Source: Polaromonas sp. (lineage in GTDB: Bacteria > Pseudomonadota > Gammaproteobacteria > Burkholderiales > Burkholderiaceae_C). Taken from it: a stretch of 64,000 bases of DNA. Of the stretch, positions 30,969 through 41,830 are shown in pieces; positions within the stretch are counted from its first letter, which is position 1, and every line of letters begins with the position of its first letter. Location of the stretch: the NCBI GenBank assembly GCA_013297865.1, contig JAAFIP010000001.1, positions 62,001 through 126,000 on the forward strand, written 5' to 3'. The notes below the pieces were generated by a model. That model worked only from the letters and a program-made list of their open reading frames with translations. It had not been told where the DNA came from and searched no databases. Position numbers and translations under genes: made by a program.

Positions 30969-32174
30969 CTACAGCTTGTAGCGCTGCTTGGCCTTCAGCG
31001 CAAACACATTGGTAAAACACTTGGCCGGGTCAATCGGCTCGGCGCGCAGCTCAGGCTCGGCCTCGCGCATGGCGGCCAGGGTGTTGAGCACGCCTGCCTC
31101 AGGAATCAGCCCGTCCAGCGCAATGGCGTCGCGCATGCGCGCAAAAGCTGCCAGATACAGCGCGCGGTCGCCTGCAAAATAGCTCTCGGGCACGGTTTTC
31201 ATCAGGTCAGACACGCCAGCGGTCTGCAGCCATTTAAGCGCATGCACCATGGCGTGGGCTACAGCCTGAGTGGTGTTGGGCGCTTTTTGCAGCAGCTCGG
31301 GCGGGGCATACAGGCAGCTGGCGGGCATGTCGCCGCCGCACAGCTGCTGGGTGGCGCGCACGGTGCGCATATCGGCCACCAGGCGCAGCTCGCCGCGCTG
31401 CTCCAGCTGGGTGAGCAAAGGGTCGGTATAGCTCAGCGCGTCAATCTGCCCTGCCCGAAGCGCAGCCAGCGCGCCCGTGGGCGTGCCTACGCTGACAAAA
31501 TTCATCTCGTCCACGCGCAGCCCGGCGCGGCGCAACACGCGGTAGGCCACGGTGTGGGTGGGTGTGCCCGGCGCCATAACGCCAATCTTTTTGCCCCGCA
31601 AGTCGATGATGGTGCTGGCCTTGGGCAGGGTTTTGGTCGACAGGCCCAGCGCAATCTGAGGCGCCCGCCCCTGCAGCACAAACGCCGTAAAAGCCTGCCC
31701 TTTGGCCTGCAGCGCCAGCGTGTTTTCCACCCAGCCGCTGACCATATCGGCCCCGCCACTGCTGGCCAGCTGCTGGGCCCGCACCAGGCTGGGCACCTCC
31801 AGCAGCTCCACGTCCAGGCCCTCAGCCTGAAAATAGCCCAGCTGGTCTGCCACGGTCAGGGGCAGATAGGTCAAGGCCGCCCTGTTGCTTAGCGCAATGG
31901 TGATGCGGCGCTTTTCCAGCTTGTCGACGCCTGCAGGCTGGGGGCCAGAAGCTGCGCCCAGGCTGGGCGCAGCCTGTGCCCAAGCCGCAGATCCCACCGC
32001 AGCGCAGGCCGATGCTACACCCAGGCCCAGCATCTGCGCGGCCCACATCCGGCGGTTAGGCAGCGCGGCGCGGCTCGGCTGGGAAGAAACTGACACAGAC
32101 GTGCCGTTAGACGCGTCCATGGACGCGCTAGCAGCCGTGTGATGAAAATGATGTCCCTGATTTTTTATTGTCAT
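30969..32174 (-). CDS. ABC transporter substrate-binding protein (SsuA/Thi5-like)
   Basis: The start at 32174 (MTIKNQGHHFHHTA) gives 401 residues. An RRMWAAQMLGLGVASACAAV stretch near residue 45 looks like a Tat or Sec signal. The mature protein has the SsuA/NMT1 fold: TYLPLTVADQLGYFQAEGLD, LASSGGADMVSGW, IDLRGKKIGVMAPGTPTHTV and SVGTPTGALAALRAGQIDAL. Relatives bind sulfonates, taurine or pyrimidine precursors. The ligand cannot be told here, and no permease or ATPase gene is adjacent, which is unusual. Confidence 0.82.
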   Translation of the reverse strand: MTIKNQGHHFHHTAASASMDASNGTSVSVSSQPSRAALPNRRMWAAQMLGLGVASACAAVGSAAWAQAAPSLGAASGPQPAGVDKLEKRRITIALSNRAALTYLPLTVADQLGYFQAEGLDVELLEVPSLVRAQQLASSGGADMVSGWVENTLALQAKGQAFTAFVLQGRAPQIALGLSTKTLPKASTIIDLRGKKIGVMAPGTPTHTVAYRVLRRAGLRVDEMNFVSVGTPTGALAALRAGQIDALSYTDPLLTQLEQRGELRLVADMRTVRATQQLCGGDMPASCLYAPPELLQKAPNTTQAVAHAMVHALKWLQTAGVSDLMKTVPESYFAGDRALYLAAFARMRDAIALDGLIPEAGVLNTLAAMREAEPELRAEPIDPAKCFTNVFALKAKQRYKL

Positions 32175-32409
32175 GCGCTCTAGCTTAGGTGAGAGCTGCC
32201 CAGAGCGCATCGGGAATGTTCCCAAGCGGGTTTTTACGTAAGCAATCTCCGCGACAGCGCGAAGCTATATGTCACACGATTTGTCACAGCCATGTCACAT
32301 ACATGGCCTGGCGCTGCGCCGAGGCTGGCGCACCGAGACAACTACAGGCCGCAGCGCAGAAGCCGCAGAAAGCCGAGGCACGCAAGCTGCAGCACACTAC
32401 AGCGGGCCT

Positions 32410-32823
32410 CTAGCGATAGCCGATAAACAAAATAGCAATGTTCACCACCAGCGCCCCTATCCACACACCCGTGCGGGCCATGGCCATGTCGCCAACATAC
32501 AAAATGACATACATCGCGCGCAGCAGCAGCCACAAGAAGCACAGCAGATCAATCCGCGCCTGCACCGCGCCCAGCTGGTGCGCAATGATCACCGCTGCAA
32601 AGAAGAACGGCAGCGCCTCAAAGGTATTGGCCTGCGCCGCATTGGCCCGGGCGCGCCAGTCAGTCTGCCGCGCCAGCCAGCCCCGCGGGTCATGGTTGTC
32701 AAAGCCGCCCTCACGGCGCGACTTGCCAAACGTGCCAGATTTGGCCAGCCCCGCACACACAATCGGCAAAATCGCCGCCGCCAGCAGACACCAATAGGCC
32801 AAAGTAAAGTGAGCGTGCGGCAT
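32410..32823 (-). CDS. MAPEG-family membrane protein
   Basis: The 137-residue protein has four hydrophobic helices. It carries the MAPEG hallmarks RANAAQANTFEALPFFFAAV near residue 55 and LLRAMYVILYVGDMAMARTG near residue 100. Eukaryotic members conjugate glutathione or make eicosanoids; bacterial members of this group are largely uncharacterised. It stands alone, with repeat copy 8 immediately upstream. Confidence 0.85.
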   Translation of the reverse strand: MPHAHFTLAYWCLLAAAILPIVCAGLAKSGTFGKSRREGGFDNHDPRGWLARQTDWRARANAAQANTFEALPFFFAAVIIAHQLGAVQARIDLLCFLWLLLRAMYVILYVGDMAMARTGVWIGALVVNIAILFIGYR

Positions 32824-32867
32824 GTTCAATCCTTGTGTAGTGCCAAAAATATGAAGGAGTTCAGCCC

Positions 32868-32910
32868 CCAGCCCAATAGAATATCGCGGGGGCAGCTATT
32901 GAAATTATAG
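32868..32910 (-). repeat. Dispersed repeat copy 8
   Basis: On the minus strand it reads ATTTCAATAGCTGCCCCCGC then GATATTCTATTGGGCTGGGG. It lies between the MAPEG and HNH genes. Confidence 0.9.
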
Positions 32911-32937
32911 CGAATAAATTTCGCTGATCCTCGCGCT

Positions 32938-33183
32938 TCACTTTTGCAACGATGGATTGTCCTGCGCGCCTGACTTGGCGTGCCGCTGCTGGTTGCAGCT
33001 TGCGTGGCTGATGGCCAGATTCTCCTGATGGCTGCTGCCGCCTTCGCTGCGAGGCAGGATGTGCTCCAGCGTGGCGGCCTCAGGCGGGACGTGCTGGCCG
33101 CAGACCCAGCAGGGCACCTGTCCGTGGAGCTGACGGGCTACGGTTTTGTAGATTTTCAAGCGGAGGTGGGCCAGTGTGCTCAT
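32938..33183 (-). CDS. Small HNH nuclease-domain protein, 81 aa
   Basis: The protein has a zinc-binding CWVCG, then TLEHILPRSEGGSSHQENLA and SHASCNQQRH, which together form the HNH beta-beta-alpha-metal core. There is nothing else in the protein, so it is a minimal stand-alone HNH domain. The biological target is unknown. It is flanked by a dispersed repeat upstream of MAPEG and by a GNAT gene. Confidence 0.8.
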   Translation of the reverse strand: MSTLAHLRLKIYKTVARQLHGQVPCWVCGQHVPPEAATLEHILPRSEGGSSHQENLAISHASCNQQRHAKSGAQDNPSLQK

Positions 33184-33250
33184 GATGAATAGTGTTGAAA
33201 AACTTACGCGGCGACTGCCACTACATAGTCAAAGCGCACACATGCTGTCT

Positions 33251-33673
33251 TCATAACACTTTTTTCATCATCGCCAGGTAGTAGTTCTGTATGAAATCGT
33301 CAATACGGCCAAACTCTGCGTAGCCTTGCTTTATGTAAAAGCCACGCGCCTGCCATTCAAAGGTATCCAGCCATGCGTTTTTAGCGCCCTTGGCTCTTGC
33401 CATATCTTCGCCCTGTGCGAGAAGAGCCGATCCCAGGCCCTGTGTTCTTTGGGCTTCTTCTACAAAAAGCAGTTCGATTTTGAACCAGTCCATAAACACA
33501 AAGCCTCTGAGGCCACCCACCAATTCGCCTTGATCGTCTTTGGCGTTGAGCCACACGGACTGCACTTCAGGGTATGGGCCTACAACACCGTAGTTGAACT
33601 GACGCAGCTTGCGCCCCAAAACCCCTGAGCGAACTTCTTCTTCGCTGGCGATAGCAATCGTGGGCGGTGGCAT
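33251..33673 (-). CDS. GNAT-family N-acetyltransferase
   Basis: The acetyl-CoA-binding motif A is visible as ELLFVEEAQRTQGLGSALLA (residues about 68-87), followed by DTFEWQARGFYIKQGYAEFG, a classic GNAT C-terminal pattern. The 140-residue length fits a single domain. The substrate is unknown. It ends the recR-side unit, 24 bases downstream of recR. Confidence 0.87.
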   Translation of the reverse strand: MPPPTIAIASEEEVRSGVLGRKLRQFNYGVVGPYPEVQSVWLNAKDDQGELVGGLRGFVFMDWFKIELLFVEEAQRTQGLGSALLAQGEDMARAKGAKNAWLDTFEWQARGFYIKQGYAEFGRIDDFIQNYYLAMMKKVL

Positions 33674-33697
33674 GTCTAAACCTCAAAAACCAATTTT

Positions 33698-34288
33698 TCA
33701 GCGCCGGTCTACCAGCGCGTGCGCTATGGTGCCCAGGTCGACGTATTCGAGCTCGCTGCCAGCAGGCACGCCGCGGGCCAGGCGGGTGACTTGCAGGCCG
33801 CGGGCTTTGAGGGTTTGGGCGATGACGTGGGCGGTGGTTTCGCCTTCGGCGGTGAAGTTGGTGGCCAAAATCACCTCGGTGACCACGCCGTCGCAGGCGC
33901 GCTCGAGCAGGCGGTGCAAGCCGATTTCTTTGGGGCCGATGCCATCCAGCGGGCTGAGCTTGCCCATGAGCACAAAATACAGACCCCGGTAGGCGCTGGT
34001 GCGCTCCAGTGCCGACTGGTCGGCGGGTGTCTCCACCACGCACAGCTTGGTGGCGTCGCGCTCGGCGTCCAGGCAAGTGCTGCAGACCTCGGCTTCGGTG
34101 AAGGTGTAGCAGCGGCTGCAATGGCGCACTTTTTGCACCGCCTCGCTGAGCGCGCGCGAGAGCAACTGCGCGCCCTCGCGGTCGTGCTGCAGCATGTGAA
34201 ACGCCATCCGCGCAGCCGACTTGGCCCCCACACCGGGCAGGCGGCGCAGTGCATCGATCAGCGTGGAGAGGTTGTGGGTGTCGGACAT
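33698..34288 (-). CDS. recR: Recombination protein RecR
   Basis: RecR works with RecF/RecO in loading RecA at gaps. The 196-residue protein has the N-terminal helix-hairpin-helix ([17 protein letters not shown]), the Cys4 zinc finger ([18 protein letters not shown]), a Toprim domain ([34 protein letters not shown]) and a C-terminal Walker B-like segment. The length is standard. Normally recR follows ybaB closely; here 466 bp of repeat-rich DNA intervene. Confidence 0.95.
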   Translation of the reverse strand: MSDTHNLSTLIDALRRLPGVGAKSAARMAFHMLQHDREGAQLLSRALSEAVQKVRHCSRCYTFTEAEVCSTCLDAERDATKLCVVETPADQSALERTSAYRGLYFVLMGKLSPLDGIGPKEIGLHRLLERACDGVVTEVILATNFTAEGETTAHVIAQTLKARGLQVTRLARGVPAGSELEYVDLGTIAHALVDRR

Positions 34289-34360
34289 GGGCTACTTGTG
34301 TGTCGCTGCGAAGTTCATAAGACCGTAGGTACTTGTACGCCCCGGCACTTGGGGTGATTG

Positions 34361-34623
34361 GCTCCGCGGCTGTCCCCCGTGGCGGCCTAGGGCCGCCGAC
34401 TCCTCCTTGATGCCGCTGCGCCACTCACCCCAAGCGCCGAGGCAGCGACCAAGGTGGATATGCAGCGGTCGAATATTCGCAGCCTTGCCTGGCTCAGCCA
34501 CGGTCAGGGTGCGACCGTTCAATGGCGACCATCTTTTCAAGATCAGCTCGGTGGTGCGCTCAGCGCAGCGGCATAAAGGAGGAGCTGTCGGCCCTAGGCC
34601 GACGCGGGGGACAGCCGCGGAGC
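34361..34623. repeat. Pair of 61-bp inverted repeats between ybaB and recR
   Basis: The arms are 34361-34421 and 34563-34623, separated by 141 bp. They match as reverse complements over GCTCCGCGGCTGTCCCCCG, GGCCTAGGGCC and GCCGCTGCGC with scattered mismatches. Each arm also contains an internal GGCCCTAGGCC-type palindrome. No transposase is present. An open frame on the minus strand here is probably chance. Confidence 0.75.
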
Positions 34624-34641
34624 TGAGCGCGCCGCCGAGCT

Positions 34642-34711
34642 GATCCCGCAAAGCAGTAGCCATTGGACCCCGCGAAGCAGCAGCCATTGGATCCCGCGAA
34701 GCAGAACCCAT
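34642..34711. repeat. 24-bp tandem repeat, three units
   Basis: Units of the form GATCCCGCGAAGCAG followed by CAGCCATTG start at 34642, 34666 and 34690. They lie immediately beside the right inverted-repeat arm. The rest of the 466-bp gap contains no gene I can support. Confidence 0.8.
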
Positions 34712-34754
34712 CAAACAGACGAACGAGCCAGCGCCAGTTATCACGAGATAAACG

Positions 34755-35087
34755 TCAAAACGGCATTTTCATGCCACCCGGCAAGCTGGGCATACCGGCA
34801 GTGATTTTGCCCATTTTTTCCTGCGTGGTGTCCTCGGCTTTGCGCACGGCAGCGTTGAAGGCGGCGGCTACCAGGTCTTCGAGCATGTCTTTGTCGTCGG
34901 CCAGCAGGCTGGGGTCGATCTGCACGCGCTTGACGTCGTGCTTGCAGGTCATGGTGACCTTGACCAGGCCTGCGCCTGACTCGCCGGTGACTTCGATGTT
35001 GCCCAGTTCTTCCTGGGCTTTTTTCATGTTGTCCTGCATGGCCTGGGCCTGTTTCATGAGGCCTGCGAGTTGTCCTTTGTTGAACAT
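34755..35087 (-). CDS. ybaB: YbaB/EbfC nucleoid-associated protein
   Basis: This 110-residue DNA-binding protein starts [20 protein letters not shown] and continues with the family pattern [17 protein letters not shown]-like beta segment (here [15 protein letters not shown]) and [20 protein letters not shown]. It forms a dimer that coats or bends DNA and is conserved next to dnaX and recR. It is 71 bases downstream of dnaX. Confidence 0.93.
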   Translation of the reverse strand: MFNKGQLAGLMKQAQAMQDNMKKAQEELGNIEVTGESGAGLVKVTMTCKHDVKRVQIDPSLLADDKDMLEDLVAAAFNAAVRKAEDTTQEKMGKITAGMPSLPGGMKMPF

Positions 35088-35158
35088 GGTGTGCTTCCTT
35101 TAGGTGACTGAAGATAGTGATGAGTGGGGATGATCGGGGCTAGCGGTGCTGGACGTGA

Positions 35159-37207
35159 TTAGAGCGCCTTGATGCTGCCAGGGACGATTTTCGCACCCCA
35201 GTGGGCCTGCAGCTCCAGCACCAGGGGGTCGTTGGTAATCAGCTCTTCGGCGGCCTGCTGGCGTGCGGCCAGCCGGGCCTGGTGGCGCTTGTACCAAGAG
35301 TCAATCACGGGGCCCTGCTCGATGGTCAGCACCTCGCTGCGGCCCAGGGCGGCAAAGGCGGCTTGCAGCTTGTCGCGCGCGGCCTCGTTGTTGAGCGAAG
35401 GCTGCTCCACCCGCAGACGCAGGTGCTGCGCACCCTGCTCTACGCACTGGCTTTGCACCGCCAGCTCGCGCGTGAGGGCGCTGATGGCCTCGGCGTCCAA
35501 CAGCTGCTGCACCAGGGCCAACCAGGCGGTATGCACGGCGTCGGGCATGACAGCGGAGATGCGCTGCTCGGTACGGCTGGTGGGCACAGACTGTTCACGG
35601 ATTGGCACCGCTATGATATTGCTAGCTGCTCCCGCGGTATTCTGTTGGGCTGCAGGCTTGTTGGGCTCTGAAAAAGTGCTTTTTTCGGCGCTGGGCGCAC
35701 TAGCTGTGGCCTGCTCGTCGCCCCACAGGTCGGGTGGCTCGTCCAGCGGGTCGTCGTGTGACGGGGCATCGGCAGCTGCTGCTGCAGCTACAGCAGCAGG
35801 AGCAGATGCGGGCTGCGAGGTGGCGGGCACTTCGACAGGCTCAGTGCGAGCGGGGGGTGACTCCGGGCGAACGGGGGCTTGCTCTGTGCGAACGGGTGGC
35901 GATGGTGTGTGAACAGCAGGTAGCGCGGTGCTAACGGGAGGTGGCTCCGCGCGAACGGGCGCTTGTTGTGCAGAAGCTGCGCCCTGCGCCACAGGCCTGA
36001 CCACTGGCGCGGCCGGGCTAGCTGCTGCTGAATTCAGGCTTTTTTTTTCAGCCAATTCTGCTGCTGCCCCGGTTGCCGCCTGCGCGGCCAGCTGGGCGGG
36101 TTTGAAGCCTTTGGGTTTGAAGGCCAGCAGGCGCAGCAGGGTCATGGTGAGGCCTGCGTATTCGTCGGGGGTCAGGCCCAGCTCGGCGCGGCCGTGGATG
36201 CACAGGCTATAGAGCAGCTGGGTTTCGTCGGCGGGCATGGTGCCCGCCAGGCGCGCAGTTTCTACCGCGTCGCTGTCGGTGCTGTCGTAGCCATCAGGCA
36301 CGCTCTGCACCACGGCCATGCGCTGCAGCACGCTGGCCATGTCTTCCAGGGTGCTGGCGGCGCTCAGGCCGTTGATACGCAGGGCCTCGGAGATGTCAAC
36401 CACGGCCTTGCCGTCCCCCTGGGCCAGCGCGTCGATCAGGCGAAACACATAGCTGCGGTCTACCGCGCCCAGCATCTGGCGCACATTGGCCTCGGCCAGG
36501 GTGCCGTTACCAAACGCAATCGCCTGGTCGGTGAGGCTGAGGGCGTCGCGCATGGAGCCGCGCGCCGCGCGAGACAGCAGGCGCAGCGAGGCGTCGTCGG
36601 TGCTGACCTGTTCGGTCTGCATGAGCTGCACAAGGTGTTCATACACCGTCTCGGGGGCCATGGGCCGCAGGTTGAACTGCAGGCAGCGCGAGAGCACGGT
36701 GACGGGTACTTTCTGCGGATCGGTGGTGGCCAGCACGAACTTGAGGTATTCGGGCGGCTCTTCCAGTGTTTTGAGCATGGCGTTAAACGCCGTGTTGGTC
36801 AGCATGTGCACTTCGTCGATCATGAAGACCTTAAAGCGCCCCTGCACCGGCTTGTACACCGCCTGCTCCAGCAGCTGCTGCACTTCGTCCACACCGCGGT
36901 TGGAGGCTGCGTCCAGCTCGGTGTAGTCAACAAAACGGCCGCTGTCGATGGCCGTGCAGGCCGCGCAGACGCCGCAGGGGCTGGCGGTGATGCCGCCCTG
37001 CCCGTCGGCGCCCAGGCAGTTGAGCGATTTGGCCAAAATGCGCGACACCGTGGTTTTGCCCACACCGCGGGTGCCGGTGAACAGATAGGCATGGTGCAGG
37101 CGCTGGGTGGTCAGCGCGTTACTCAGGGCCTGCACTACGTGCTCCTGCCCGACCATTTCGGTAAAGGACTTGGGACGGTATTTGCGGGCGAGCACCAGAT
37201 AAGACAT
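35159..37207 (-). CDS. dnaX: DNA polymerase III subunit tau/gamma
   Basis: DnaX is the clamp-loader ATPase and replisome organiser. The 682-residue protein has Walker A (LFTGTRGVGKTTVSRI, residues about 42-57), a Cys4 zinc module (CGVCAACTAIDSGRFVDYTE), Walker B DEVHML and the sensor region. A Pro/Ala-rich linker (about 380-545) with repeated PPVRTEQAPVRPE-like units follows, then a C-terminal tau domain. Residues about 518-533 in the linker are encoded by dispersed repeat copy 9. The linker is long, and a programmed frameshift site for gamma was not identified. Confidence 0.95.
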   Translation of the reverse strand: MSYLVLARKYRPKSFTEMVGQEHVVQALSNALTTQRLHHAYLFTGTRGVGKTTVSRILAKSLNCLGADGQGGITASPCGVCAACTAIDSGRFVDYTELDAASNRGVDEVQQLLEQAVYKPVQGRFKVFMIDEVHMLTNTAFNAMLKTLEEPPEYLKFVLATTDPQKVPVTVLSRCLQFNLRPMAPETVYEHLVQLMQTEQVSTDDASLRLLSRAARGSMRDALSLTDQAIAFGNGTLAEANVRQMLGAVDRSYVFRLIDALAQGDGKAVVDISEALRINGLSAASTLEDMASVLQRMAVVQSVPDGYDSTDSDAVETARLAGTMPADETQLLYSLCIHGRAELGLTPDEYAGLTMTLLRLLAFKPKGFKPAQLAAQAATGAAAELAEKKSLNSAAASPAAPVVRPVAQGAASAQQAPVRAEPPPVSTALPAVHTPSPPVRTEQAPVRPESPPARTEPVEVPATSQPASAPAAVAAAAAADAPSHDDPLDEPPDLWGDEQATASAPSAEKSTFSEPNKPAAQQNTAGAASNIIAVPIREQSVPTSRTEQRISAVMPDAVHTAWLALVQQLLDAEAISALTRELAVQSQCVEQGAQHLRLRVEQPSLNNEAARDKLQAAFAALGRSEVLTIEQGPVIDSWYKRHQARLAARQQAAEELITNDPLVLELQAHWGAKIVPGSIKAL
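35611..35655 (+). repeat. Dispersed repeat copy 9, inside dnaX
   Basis: CTATGATATTGCTAGCTGCT then CCCGCGGTATTCTGTTGGGC and TGCAG. In the dnaX frame it encodes Gln-Gln-Asn-Thr-Ala-Gly-Ala-Ala. The consensus CAATAG would place a TAG stop there; this copy has CAACAG. Confidence 0.88.
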
Positions 37208-37262
37208 GGCTTGATTCTACCGACCCACAGGCCGCCTTACGGGGACCAGTGCAATAGAGCGC

Positions 37263-37586
37263 TTAATTCTCGTTGTAGCTCAGGGCCGGGTCGGCCACAC
37301 CGCAGTTCCAGCACTGGGTAAAGCCGCCTTCGACCACCTCGCCGCAGCCTGCGCACAGCCAGCGGCGCTGCGGGATGTGGCGCAGGTCGTGCAGCACCAG
37401 TTTGGCCCGCTCCAGCTGCTCGTCGCGCATCACCCACAGCTCAGGCAGGCACTGATCGGGCGGCACCTCGCCGGCGGCCGAGCTGATGAAATAGCGCTGC
37501 ATGGTGGCGTCGATGCCTTCCTGGCGCAGCATGTCCACCCACAGCTGGGCAATGGTGATGTTAGGGGCTTGGGCCAGGCGCTGCAT
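37263..37586 (-). CDS. DUF2007-type protein with zinc ribbon
   Basis: The start at 37586 (MQRLAQAPNITIAQLWVDML) gives 107 residues. The N-terminal half matches the small signal-transducing-like DUF2007 fold (RQEGIDATMQRYFISSAAGE, PELWVMRDEQLERAKLVL). The C-terminus adds a two-CxxC zinc ribbon (WLCAGCGEVVEG, CWNCG). The function is not established. It lies between dnaX and pobR on the same strand. Confidence 0.8.
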   Translation of the reverse strand: MQRLAQAPNITIAQLWVDMLRQEGIDATMQRYFISSAAGEVPPDQCLPELWVMRDEQLERAKLVLHDLRHIPQRRWLCAGCGEVVEGGFTQCWNCGVADPALSYNEN

Positions 37587-37603
37587 AGAGTGTGAGTGGC
37601 ATG

Positions 37604-39746
<2,143 letters not shown>

Positions 39747-39772
39747 AGTCAATGGATCGTTGAAAACGCTAT

Positions 39773-39832
39773 CTATTTAATAGCTTCTCCCGCGATATTC
39801 TATTGGCCTGGCGGCCTCAAAGACCTATAAAA
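39773..39832 (+). repeat. Dispersed repeat copy 10
   Basis: CTATTTAATAGCTTCTCCCG then CGATATTCTATTGGCCTGGC, with the tail AAAGACCTATAAAA. It sits between the convergent pobA and HAD genes. Confidence 0.92.
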
Positions 39833-39845
39833 AGCCGATGGAAAC

Positions 39846-40553
39846 CTACAGCAGCATGGCGCACACATCGGCAAGTGAGCCCACCTCCACGGTGGGCTTT
39901 TTGTCGTCATAGGGCCAGAGCTTTTCATCGCGGTTAAGCCATACGGCCTGCATGTCGGCGTTGAGCGCGCCCAGCACGTCCAGCGCCGCGTCATCGCCAA
40001 TATGCAGCACCTGGTGCGGCTGCACATCCACAGCGCCGGCGGCCGCCACAAAAATGCGCGGGTCGGGCTTGCTGATACCAAAGTCCTTGGCGCTGATCGA
40101 CGCCTTGAAATACCGGTCAATGCCGATGATGCCCAGCTGCGCGTTGCCGTTGGACAGCGCCACCAGCGGGTAGCGCGCCGACAGCGCCTGGAGCGCGGGC
40201 AGTGCGTCTTCGTACAGGTCCACCTTGTTGCGGTGCGCAAAAAATACCTCAAACGCAGGCTCGGCCAGCATCGGGTCTTCCTTGGCGCGGTACAGCGCCA
40301 GGCGGATGGATTCGCGGCGGATGGCGCTCAGGTCGTGGCGCAGATCGGGGCGCTGCTTAACCATCACATCGGCCACATGCTCGCGGATCTCGCGCAGCGC
40401 GGTGTGCGATGCAAACAGCGCCGCCGTCATGGGCGCATGCTCGCACAGCCAGTTCAGCAGGGCTTTTTCAGCGCGTTCGATGGCGGGCCAGATGGGCCAG
40501 AGGGTGTCGTCCAGATCAAGGGATATTGCCTGGATGGAAGGAATATGGAGCAT
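39846..40553 (-). CDS. HAD-superfamily hydrolase
   Basis: The start at 40553 (MLHIPSIQAISLDLDDTLWP) gives 235 residues. Motif I is DLDDTLW, motif II is VALSNGNAQ, and motif III/IV is ISKPDPRIFVAAA with LHIGDDAALDVLGAL. These mark a phosphatase of the HAD-IA group, possibly a nucleotidase or phosphoglycolate-like enzyme. The exact substrate is unknown. It is divergent from hemH with a 19-base gap. Confidence 0.88.
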   Translation of the reverse strand: MLHIPSIQAISLDLDDTLWPIWPAIERAEKALLNWLCEHAPMTAALFASHTALREIREHVADVMVKQRPDLRHDLSAIRRESIRLALYRAKEDPMLAEPAFEVFFAHRNKVDLYEDALPALQALSARYPLVALSNGNAQLGIIGIDRYFKASISAKDFGISKPDPRIFVAAAGAVDVQPHQVLHIGDDAALDVLGALNADMQAVWLNRDEKLWPYDDKKPTVEVGSLADVCAMLL

Positions 40554-40572
40554 AGTGAGTGACAATACTGTA

Positions 40573-41700
40573 ATGGCATTTGCAAAAGAACCCCCCTATT
40601 CCCACGGCCAAGCCGGGGCATTCGACTCCCGCACCGCCATCTTGCTGTGCAACCTGGGCACCCCCGACGAGGCCACTCCGAGTGCGGTGCGCCGCTATCT
40701 GGCTGAGTTTCTGTCAGACCACCGCGTGGTGGAGATTCCCAAGCCTATCTGGTGGCTAATCCTGCACGGCATCATACTGCGTGTGCGCCCGGCCAAGTCG
40801 GCGGCCAAATATGCCAGCATCTGGACGGCTGAGGGATCACCCCTCAAAGTGTGGAGCGAAAAGCAGGCCAAGCTGCTGCAGGGCTATCTGGGCGAGCAAG
40901 GCCACAAGGTGCAGGTGCGCCTGGGCATGCGCTATGCCAACCCCAGCATGCGCTCGCAGCTGGACGCGCTCAAGGCCGAGGGCTTTACCCGCATACTGAT
41001 CTTGCCGATGTACCCGCAGTACAGCGGCACCACCACCGCCAGCGTGTTTGACGCGGTCTACACCTGGGCGGCCAAGGTGCGCCGCATCCCCGAGCTGCGC
41101 TTTGTCAACAACTACCACGACGATGCTGGCTACATCCACGCGCTGGCTTCGCGCATTGAAGGCTACTGGAAGACGCATGGCAAGCCCGACAAGCTGGTGA
41201 TGAGCTTTCACGGTGTGCCTGAGCGCACGCTGCACCTGGGCGACACCTACCACTGCGAGTGCTACAAAACCGCGCGTCTGGTGGGCGAACAGCTCGGCCT
41301 GGGCAAAGACCGGCTGCAGGTGACCTTCCAGTCGCGCTTTGGTAAGGCCAAGTGGCTGGAGCCCTACACCGAGCCCACCCTCATTGCGATGGCCCAAAGT
41401 GGCGTAAAGCGCGTGGACGTGATCTGCCCAGGCTTCACCGTGGACTGCCTGGAAACGCTGGAAGAAATTGCCATGGAAGCCAAAGAGGCCTTCCTGCACG
41501 CAGGCGCAGGGGACAAGGCACCCACCGATGGGCGCAGCTTTCACTACATCCCCTGCCTCAACGACAGCCCAGAGTGGCTGCGCGGCCTGGGCCGCATTGC
41601 CGAGCAGCACATGGCCGGCTGGGACACACGCAGCGGCCTGGACAAGGCAGCCTTGGCCGCTCAGAAGACGGCGGCCACGGCTTTGGGCGCCAAGGCCTAG
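40573..41700 (+). CDS. hemH: Ferrochelatase
   Basis: HemH inserts Fe2+ into protoporphyrin IX, the last haem step. I start it at 40573 (MAFAKEPPYSHGQAGAFDSR). The 375-residue protein has AILLCNLGTPDEATPSAVRR, the catalytic His in MSFHGVPERTLHLGDTYHCE, QSRFGKAKWLEPYTEPTL and CPGFTVDCLETLEEI. All are standard ferrochelatase signatures. A longer open frame upstream overlaps the HAD gene and is not used. Confidence 0.95.
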   Translation: MAFAKEPPYSHGQAGAFDSRTAILLCNLGTPDEATPSAVRRYLAEFLSDHRVVEIPKPIWWLILHGIILRVRPAKSAAKYASIWTAEGSPLKVWSEKQAKLLQGYLGEQGHKVQVRLGMRYANPSMRSQLDALKAEGFTRILILPMYPQYSGTTTASVFDAVYTWAAKVRRIPELRFVNNYHDDAGYIHALASRIEGYWKTHGKPDKLVMSFHGVPERTLHLGDTYHCECYKTARLVGEQLGLGKDRLQVTFQSRFGKAKWLEPYTEPTLIAMAQSGVKRVDVICPGFTVDCLETLEEIAMEAKEAFLHAGAGDKAPTDGRSFHYIPCLNDSPEWLRGLGRIAEQHMAGWDTRSGLDKAALAAQKTAATALGAKA

Positions 41701-41753
41701 CGCCTGCATACAGCTTCAGGTCATGGCCCAAGCCACGCTCAATACCCTGTTAA

Positions 41754-41801
41754 TTACTATGATTTTAATAGCTGCTCCCGCGATATTCTATTGGGCTGCA
41801 G
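41754..41801 (+). repeat. Dispersed repeat copy 11
   Basis: TTACTATGATTTTAATAGCT then GCTCCCGCGATATTCTATTG and GGCTGCAG. It lies in the gap between hemH and hslR. Confidence 0.93.
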
Positions 41802-41830
41802 CCTGATTTCCTTATCAATTAACGCATTGT

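Noticed and set aside
34292-34744. 150-codon minus-strand ORF between recR and ybaB
   Set aside because: It consists of the inverted and tandem repeats, has no ribosome site and no domain. Repeat-derived chance frame.
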